A stretch of 64,000 nt of DNA, from IMG/VR virus record IMGVR_UViG_3300042402_003062, positions 1 through 64,000 of that record; one strand, written 5' to 3'. Below the pieces are notes generated by a model. That model saw nothing but the letters and a program-made list of their open reading frames with translations. It made no database searches and was not told where the DNA came from. The DNA is from a virus. The translations under genes were made by a program, and so were the position numbers. Each line of letters begins with the position of its first letter. The first letter of the stretch is position 1. Positions 59,781-64,000 of this stretch are shown in pieces.

Positions 59781-62399
59781 GAGCAATTTTTGCACGGCTT
59801 CATTCTCCGTACGTTCTCGGTCTTTGAGGTGAATTGTACCCATGTTTTGTTTAGCTTTGGCTTCCGTAACCATCTGATCTTTTACTTGAACATCAGACAT
59901 CACAGTTTTAGTAAGTGCATCAAATGCTTCTTTATTTGCTATACCTATACCAAACTTAGTACCCTTTACAGCAAAGCTTATATGTGGGTATGGATATGGG
60001 AATTTAGTTCCTAGCTCTTTGTTCACTGCGTCAATTAGGGCATTTACCCCAGGAGCATCTACTAACTGAATCATAGCCTCTTCATGTACCATATGTTTAC
60101 CTAAGTCTTGATTGGCCCAATCTTTAAACATTTCTATATCTCGCTCTATTTTGTATACTTCAGGACGCTCTGTATAGCTTAAGTCTGCTTTCTCTATAAG
60201 CTTTTGCACTATTCCAGCCTTTTTTGGGTCCTCTTCAAATATTTTCTGCAATTGCTTACCTTCAGGAAAACCCCACACTGTTAAGTGGGTCTCTTCTTTT
60301 GGAGTAAATCCAGCAGGAATATCTTTAGCAGCAGAAGGGATTTTTACTTTTATCAACAAGGATTTAGACTTTGGACTAAATCGTGGGCCTTCTGCTTTTT
60401 TCTCAATTGCTTTCACTAGCTCATAAATTTTATCAGCGTAGACTTGACCTTCTACACCAAACAATACTTGTTTAATTTTGTCAATCACACGTTGTAGCAA
60501 ACTACGCATATCATTTCCAATTAACTTCTCTAACTCTACCTTTACATCTGGCTCAGCCATTAGAACCGCTACATTTTCTTGCAACAATCCTAACTCACCA
60601 TTTTTACTATCCCAAGTTAATCGCTCGTTAAGCATATACACATCTATGCCTTCTACTCCACCACGCACTACCTTATCAAGTTTGCTACGTACTTGAGCCA
60701 TCATCTTGCCAAGTCGTACCACATCTGTATCCTTTTGATTCGACTCCAGCCAACGAGCTGTTTTATCATGCGCTATCTCATGGGCCAAGTATACAGCACG
60801 TTCTCCGGCTGTTGCATCTTTGTCAAGTGTTATCGTACCATCACTCCAGTGGAACATATTCCCTTCTTCTACTGTCACATCTGGATTTTCCGTTAGATAT
60901 GCTTTGTTATTAGCTTCTATTACAGCAATCTCTTCTTCAGTTATATTTTGCTCAAATGTTTCACCTGCCCCAAGAGCCATTTCATAATTACTAGTAGCTG
61001 CTTGCGATGCTTCTTGGGCAATTGCAGCAATTTCAGCTCTTGTCATTGACATTAGCTTTTGTAACAATTCCTTTTCTACTTTAGTTACCTTTTTAGAATC
61101 AAATGTTAATGTTTTTTTCACGACGCGTTTTAATGAGTTTAGCTCTATCTTATTTTTAAGCAGTTGCTGCCAAAATTCTCCAGACTCACTAACTACCGCT
61201 CTATCTCGATTTCTTTTAAATGGAGTACCATCTGCATTTACTTCTCCATAAGATTTGTCAATTACATAGCTCCACTCGGCTTCGTATTCTTCTAGCATCT
61301 TCTCTAGATCACTAACTTTTAATTTAGTATTGTCCCCAGCAAATACTTCCATAATTGGACCTGTAGCTAGAATAGGTTCTACTTCAACTATACTAACAGG
61401 AGTTTCAGAAGTGCTTCTTTCTTTTTGTAACTTATCTCTAATCTGCATCAATAATTCTGGAAATTTATCTTTCCATATTTTATCTGCCACATTATGAGTT
61501 AAGTCTGCAGTTCCTGTACTAAGTAATAACTTGGTTGCTTCAGGATTTTGTTCAAATGAACGCAACATTATTGCAGGCATAAGTGTTTTAGTATTCCAGT
61601 TATTTATAGTTTTAGTACCTTTAGTACCTCGTGCAACTAATCCACCGTTGTTCCAATTTTTATTATATACATCCTCTTCAAGTCCAGTCCCACTCTTTAG
61701 TGACTGATAGGCATGCTCTACACTCTGAAATGTGCGACCTTGCATAGTAAATGGACGAACTGCTAAGTTACTTAACTCTTCATACCCATTTTTATCTTTT
61801 GAGTACACATTAATAGATTCTACTGGGGCTACTGAAGGCTCTACAACAGTCTGAGGCACTATCTTTAGTGCACCAATTTTATCTTTATTCTGATTTATCG
61901 CATAAAGCAATACTAGGGCATGGGATAATGGTTGCCCTACAGCAGTTCCTTTATAGTATAACTTTTTCTTACCATCCAGAACGGCTCTAATCTGTGGTAT
62001 AGCTCGGAATGTTTTCTGCCTAGCCTCTTCCAAGGCTGTTAAGTCCCCGGTGTAGCTAGCAGGTACAATATTCCGTACCAACCAATCATAGTACATAGCC
62101 GATAGATCTCCATCGGATTTAGTATTAACATTAGTACGTTCAAATGGATTTCCAAAGAATGAGTTTGGCCCGCGCATTCCCCACACATCATTTGTTGCTT
62201 TTTTAGGTCCACCTACAATCATCTCTGCGTATGGAGCCACAGCTTTTGTTAATGCCTCAATCATCGCCGAATACGATTTATCTTTGATAATTTTTGGAAA
62301 GCTATTATCTTTAATTTCTTGGACACGTTTTTGTATCTCAGGGTACGCTTCCAATGCTAGGATCAATTTATCCACATACTCAGGTATTCTGCATGCCAT
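59766..62399 (-). CDS. Polyvalent virion protein: DUF4326-like, NADAR-like, HEXXH and 2H-phosphoesterase-like modules, 877 aa
   Basis: Modules in order: (1) about 68-175, GNPFE...YDWLV...LYYKGTAVGQPLSHALVL, resembling DUF4326. (2) About 196-327, INVYSKDKNGYEELSNLAVR and GRTFQSVEHAYQSLK, the NADAR/YbiA signature (SVEHAYQ at 226-232). (3) About 340-500, helical. (4) AVYLAHEIAHDKTA, an intact HEXXH zinc site (HEIAH near 539). (5) About 690-830, HLTVWGF (H705) and PHISFAVKG (H806), the paired HxT/HxS of 2H phosphoesterases. It abuts vRNAP upstream and the 1255-aa gene downstream in frame. Such polyvalent proteins enter the cell with phage DNA and act on host defence; that role is inferred. Confidence 0.7.
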   Translation of the reverse strand: MACRIPEYVDKLILALEAYPEIQKRVQEIKDNSFPKIIKDKSYSAMIEALTKAVAPYAEMIVGGPKKATNDVWGMRGPNSFFGNPFERTNVNTKSDGDLSAMYYDWLVRNIVPASYTGDLTALEEARQKTFRAIPQIRAVLDGKKKLYYKGTAVGQPLSHALVLLYAINQNKDKIGALKIVPQTVVEPSVAPVESINVYSKDKNGYEELSNLAVRPFTMQGRTFQSVEHAYQSLKSGTGLEEDVYNKNWNNGGLVARGTKGTKTINNWNTKTLMPAIMLRSFEQNPEATKLLLSTGTADLTHNVADKIWKDKFPELLMQIRDKLQKERSTSETPVSIVEVEPILATGPIMEVFAGDNTKLKVSDLEKMLEEYEAEWSYVIDKSYGEVNADGTPFKRNRDRAVVSESGEFWQQLLKNKIELNSLKRVVKKTLTFDSKKVTKVEKELLQKLMSMTRAEIAAIAQEASQAATSNYEMALGAGETFEQNITEEEIAVIEANNKAYLTENPDVTVEEGNMFHWSDGTITLDKDATAGERAVYLAHEIAHDKTARWLESNQKDTDVVRLGKMMAQVRSKLDKVVRGGVEGIDVYMLNERLTWDSKNGELGLLQENVAVLMAEPDVKVELEKLIGNDMRSLLQRVIDKIKQVLFGVEGQVYADKIYELVKAIEKKAEGPRFSPKSKSLLIKVKIPSAAKDIPAGFTPKEETHLTVWGFPEGKQLQKIFEEDPKKAGIVQKLIEKADLSYTERPEVYKIERDIEMFKDWANQDLGKHMVHEEAMIQLVDAPGVNALIDAVNKELGTKFPYPYPHISFAVKGTKFGIGIANKEAFDALTKTVMSDVQVKDQMVTEAKAKQNMGTIHLKDRERTENEAVQKLLKEGC

Positions 62400-62414
62400 T
62401 TAACAACCTTCTTT
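62391..62414 (-). repeat. Stop-start junction 1 (KEGC-stop-MAC)
   Basis: Minus strand AAAGAAGGTTGTTAAATGGCATGC. TAA at 62402-62400 is followed at once by ATG. K-E-G-C ends vRNAP and M-A-C starts the next ORF. Nearly identical to junction 2. Confidence 0.7.
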
Positions 62415-64000
62415 TAAATTCTCAAACATATCTTTAAATAGTGTTTTACCTATAGTAGTGCCAGTCATTTCGCTAGCAACTTGCTCCATTATTTTTCTAG
62501 GCCCTTTATCTCCACTTGTGAATAGATCAATAGCAAGAGCTCTAATTTCTTTAGCCATTTTAGCACCATCTTGCTTAACAGGAGCCTCCGTAGCAACTTC
62601 CTGCACAATACCAGCTCTTACGCTATCTACTAGCCATTCAAGCCCTTCTAGCACAGCAGTATCAGCTCCTTCTTCAGCAAATACTGCGTATCGTTTATCA
62701 ACTAACTCTTCTGTAGTCTTACCTTTAGCTTCATAACCTTTAATGTCTCCGGCAGCAGCGTATTGATTGACTACCAATTCTTGCTCAACCAAGTCACGTC
62801 TAGCAGTGTCTATGCTCCGTAGGGTATGAATCACATCTCCTACCAAGTCTAATACTGACTCACCTTCTTCTACCGGTCCAAGTATACGCTCAAGGTCACC
62901 AAGTACTTGTGAAGCCATTTCAGGATCCATTTCCAAGCCTTCTCGTTTACCAAGCATGAACTCCATTTTTTCAACGGCTTTTCCAAGCATACTATGTGTC
63001 ATATTAATATCGTAGAACGACTCATTCATTTTTTGGAGTTGTTTTGTGTTCTTTGTTAAATCTGTACCCATCATCAGTGCATCATAGATATTCAATACAG
63101 CCATTACATGCCCTGTTATCATAACTGACCCATCCGCAGCATGTACTGTTGTTACACCAATTGCTCCAACGTTAGCAACCAGCTCTTTGATTGCTTGATT
63201 ATAATTTCTTGAGTACCCTGTTCCACTTTGGAAGGTGCTTGTGTTAATTGTTACGGAAATCTGGTTGGACTCACCTTCCTTATTCTCTGTTTTCCAATAA
63301 TCTACCAAACCGCCTTCAATCGCTGCTTCAGTAGCGTAATAGGTACCTTCTGAAAGCATCTCTGACTTAATATCAGTTAGCTCTGCAATTGTAAGTTCAC
63401 CCATTACTCCTTTTACAGAAGTTTCTCTTCCAGCAAGTTTATCCTTCACTTTTTTGTTAAAGTTCATTTTAAAGATTGTATAGTTAACTTCTTCTACAGT
63501 TTGGAGCGCTTTTCTAAACTCAATAACCGGTCCAAATGTTGATTTGAAGCTCTCTGCAAACAAATCTCCAAGCTTTTCATCAATTGCTTTAGTAAGTAGT
63601 CCTACTTGATACTCACTCAAGTACGCATATAGCTTTTTCTCATCATCGTTTAACTCATCTTCATTGAGTTTTGTAGATATAAGCTCACCATCTTTTATAG
63701 CGTATTTCACATACGTTGGTTTAATATCTTTTAATCCAGAAATTTCTAGCAAAGTTTCTAATTTACCTCTTGCCAATCCACCAGGAATATAGCTATTACC
63801 AACAATCAGTGACTGCGCCATTGCTTCAGTAATGTTCTTAAGCCCTGCACCATATATAAAGATCATTACTGGGTTTTTCATGAAATTTCTCCATGCCCCA
63901 CCAATAACATCATCGATTTGTGCATGAGCTTTTTTGTCAAGCAGTGTGTTTAGAATTTTTAAAGGCGCTTCATAAATATCTTTACCTTTATTTTCTTTGA
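62400..64000 (-). CDS. Virion RNA polymerase (vRNAP), catalytic C-terminal part; continues beyond window edge
   Basis: Open from the window edge; Met 63881 is internal. Motif B is AWRNFMKNPVMIFIYGAGLK. Its K and Y are eight residues apart and Y is followed by G, exactly as in T7 RNAP (K631, Y639-G640). Motif C is VLNIYDALMMG (Asp at residue 267 counting from Met 63881), with Tyr replacing the usual His of HDS. Upstream motifs lie outside the window. This gene ends in NLKEGC about 225 residues after motif C, where N4 gp50 carries on for about 1400 residues. The enzyme is packaged and injected to transcribe early genes. Confidence 0.85.
   Translation of the reverse strand, partial: KENKGKDIYEAPLKILNTLLDKKAHAQIDDVIGGAWRNFMKNPVMIFIYGAGLKNITEAMAQSLIVGNSYIPGGLARGKLETLLEISGLKDIKPTYVKYAIKDGELISTKLNEDELNDDEKKLYAYLSEYQVGLLTKAIDEKLGDLFAESFKSTFGPVIEFRKALQTVEEVNYTIFKMNFNKKVKDKLAGRETSVKGVMGELTIAELTDIKSEMLSEGTYYATEAAIEGGLVDYWKTENKEGESNQISVTINTSTFQSGTGYSRNYNQAIKELVANVGAIGVTTVHAADGSVMITGHVMAVLNIYDALMMGTDLTKNTKQLQKMNESFYDINMTHSMLGKAVEKMEFMLGKREGLEMDPEMASQVLGDLERILGPVEEGESVLDLVGDVIHTLRSIDTARRDLVEQELVVNQYAAAGDIKGYEAKGKTTEELVDKRYAVFAEEGADTAVLEGLEWLVDSVRAGIVQEVATEAPVKQDGAKMAKEIRALAIDLFTSGDKGPRKIMEQVASEMTGTTIGKTLFKDMFENLKEGC

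Noticed and set aside
59757-62414. Intein or protein-splicing junctions because of Cys at both sides
   Set aside because: No intein blocks are visible and a stop codon lies between the Cys residues.
62400-63881. Complete 493-aa gene starting at Met 63881
   Set aside because: The frame is open upstream to the window edge, and polymerase motif B begins before this Met.
55998-64000. Genome-wide TAA recoding to explain in-frame ORFs
   Set aside because: Many other genes end in TAA at sensible lengths with the next gene starting right there, so TAA works as a stop in general; only local readthrough remains possible.
1-64000. Integrase, repressor or other lysogeny genes
   Set aside because: None was recognised in the visible genes; a temperate lifestyle is not supported.

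Overview
The window is a long section of a double-stranded DNA phage genome with an N4-like (Schitoviridae-type) plan. The evidence is gene order plus recognisable motifs: a T7/N4-type single-subunit RNA polymerase among the early genes; a MoxR-type AAA ATPase, a nucleotidyltransferase and a VWA protein; a replication block of family A DNA polymerase, DUF3987-like ATPase, primase, RecA-like ATPase and SSB; and, at the right edge on the minus strand, the catalytic end of a giant virion RNA polymerase (vRNAP). Tail-fibre, gp67-like, terminase and gp69-like genes lie on the minus strand at the left edge. In N4 the terminase end and the early-gene end are the two genome ends, so this contig appears to be circularised or permuted, with the physical end probably near 9.6-12.6 kb. 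The host is probably a Campylobacterota (epsilonproteobacterial) cell: the phage ThyX closely resembles the Helicobacter/Campylobacter type and the sequence is AT-rich. I have no alignment to confirm this.

Layout. 1-9644 (minus): tail fibres, connector-like protein, terminase large subunit, gp69-like protein, a GIY-YIG-like protein and small proteins. 9645-12648: early/terminus region with four copies of a CTTTTACAGTCTATTG-like motif, two small early genes (plus) and a three-gene minus-strand operon with a ParB-like protein and a ribbon-helix-helix-like protein. 12649-23798 (plus): small early genes, RNA polymerase, membrane-anchored HNH protein, transglycosylase (across a -1 frameshift), many tiny genes and ThyX. 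22347-24215 is interrupted by long structured non-coding stretches. 24216-38088: AAA ATPase, nucleotidyltransferase (across a +1 frameshift), VWA protein, nucleases, SF2 helicase, and DNA polymerase interrupted by a group I intron carrying an HNH gene. 38092-47640: replication and recombination block with UvrD-like helicase and ligase. 47644-55996: HU, class I ribonucleotide reductase, ClpP-like protease, PIN-PhoH ATPase, MazG-like pyrophosphatase and small membrane proteins. 55998-64000 (minus): three abutting in-frame ORFs that together resemble a giant vRNAP polyprotein.

How the genes work together. The vRNAP is expected to be injected and to transcribe early genes. The early-encoded RNA polymerase then transcribes the replication and nucleotide-supply genes. 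NrdAB, ThyX and the MazG-like enzyme feed dNTP synthesis. Late genes (minus strand, both edges) build the virion.

The most unusual points are these. (1) The vRNAP region is cut into separate ORFs by two near-identical stop-start junctions (GC-stop-M-x-C). (2) One of those ORFs carries DUF4326-like, NADAR-like, HEXXH and 2H-phosphoesterase-like modules, which suggests virion-delivered counter-defence. (3) Two likely frameshift genes sit at sequences resembling known recoding sites. (4) A group I intron lies exactly in DNA polymerase motif B. (5) ThyX carries an inserted zinc-ribbon-like segment. (6) A hairpin-rich untranslated region of about 575 nt follows thyX. All calls were made by reading the sequence; no database search was run.
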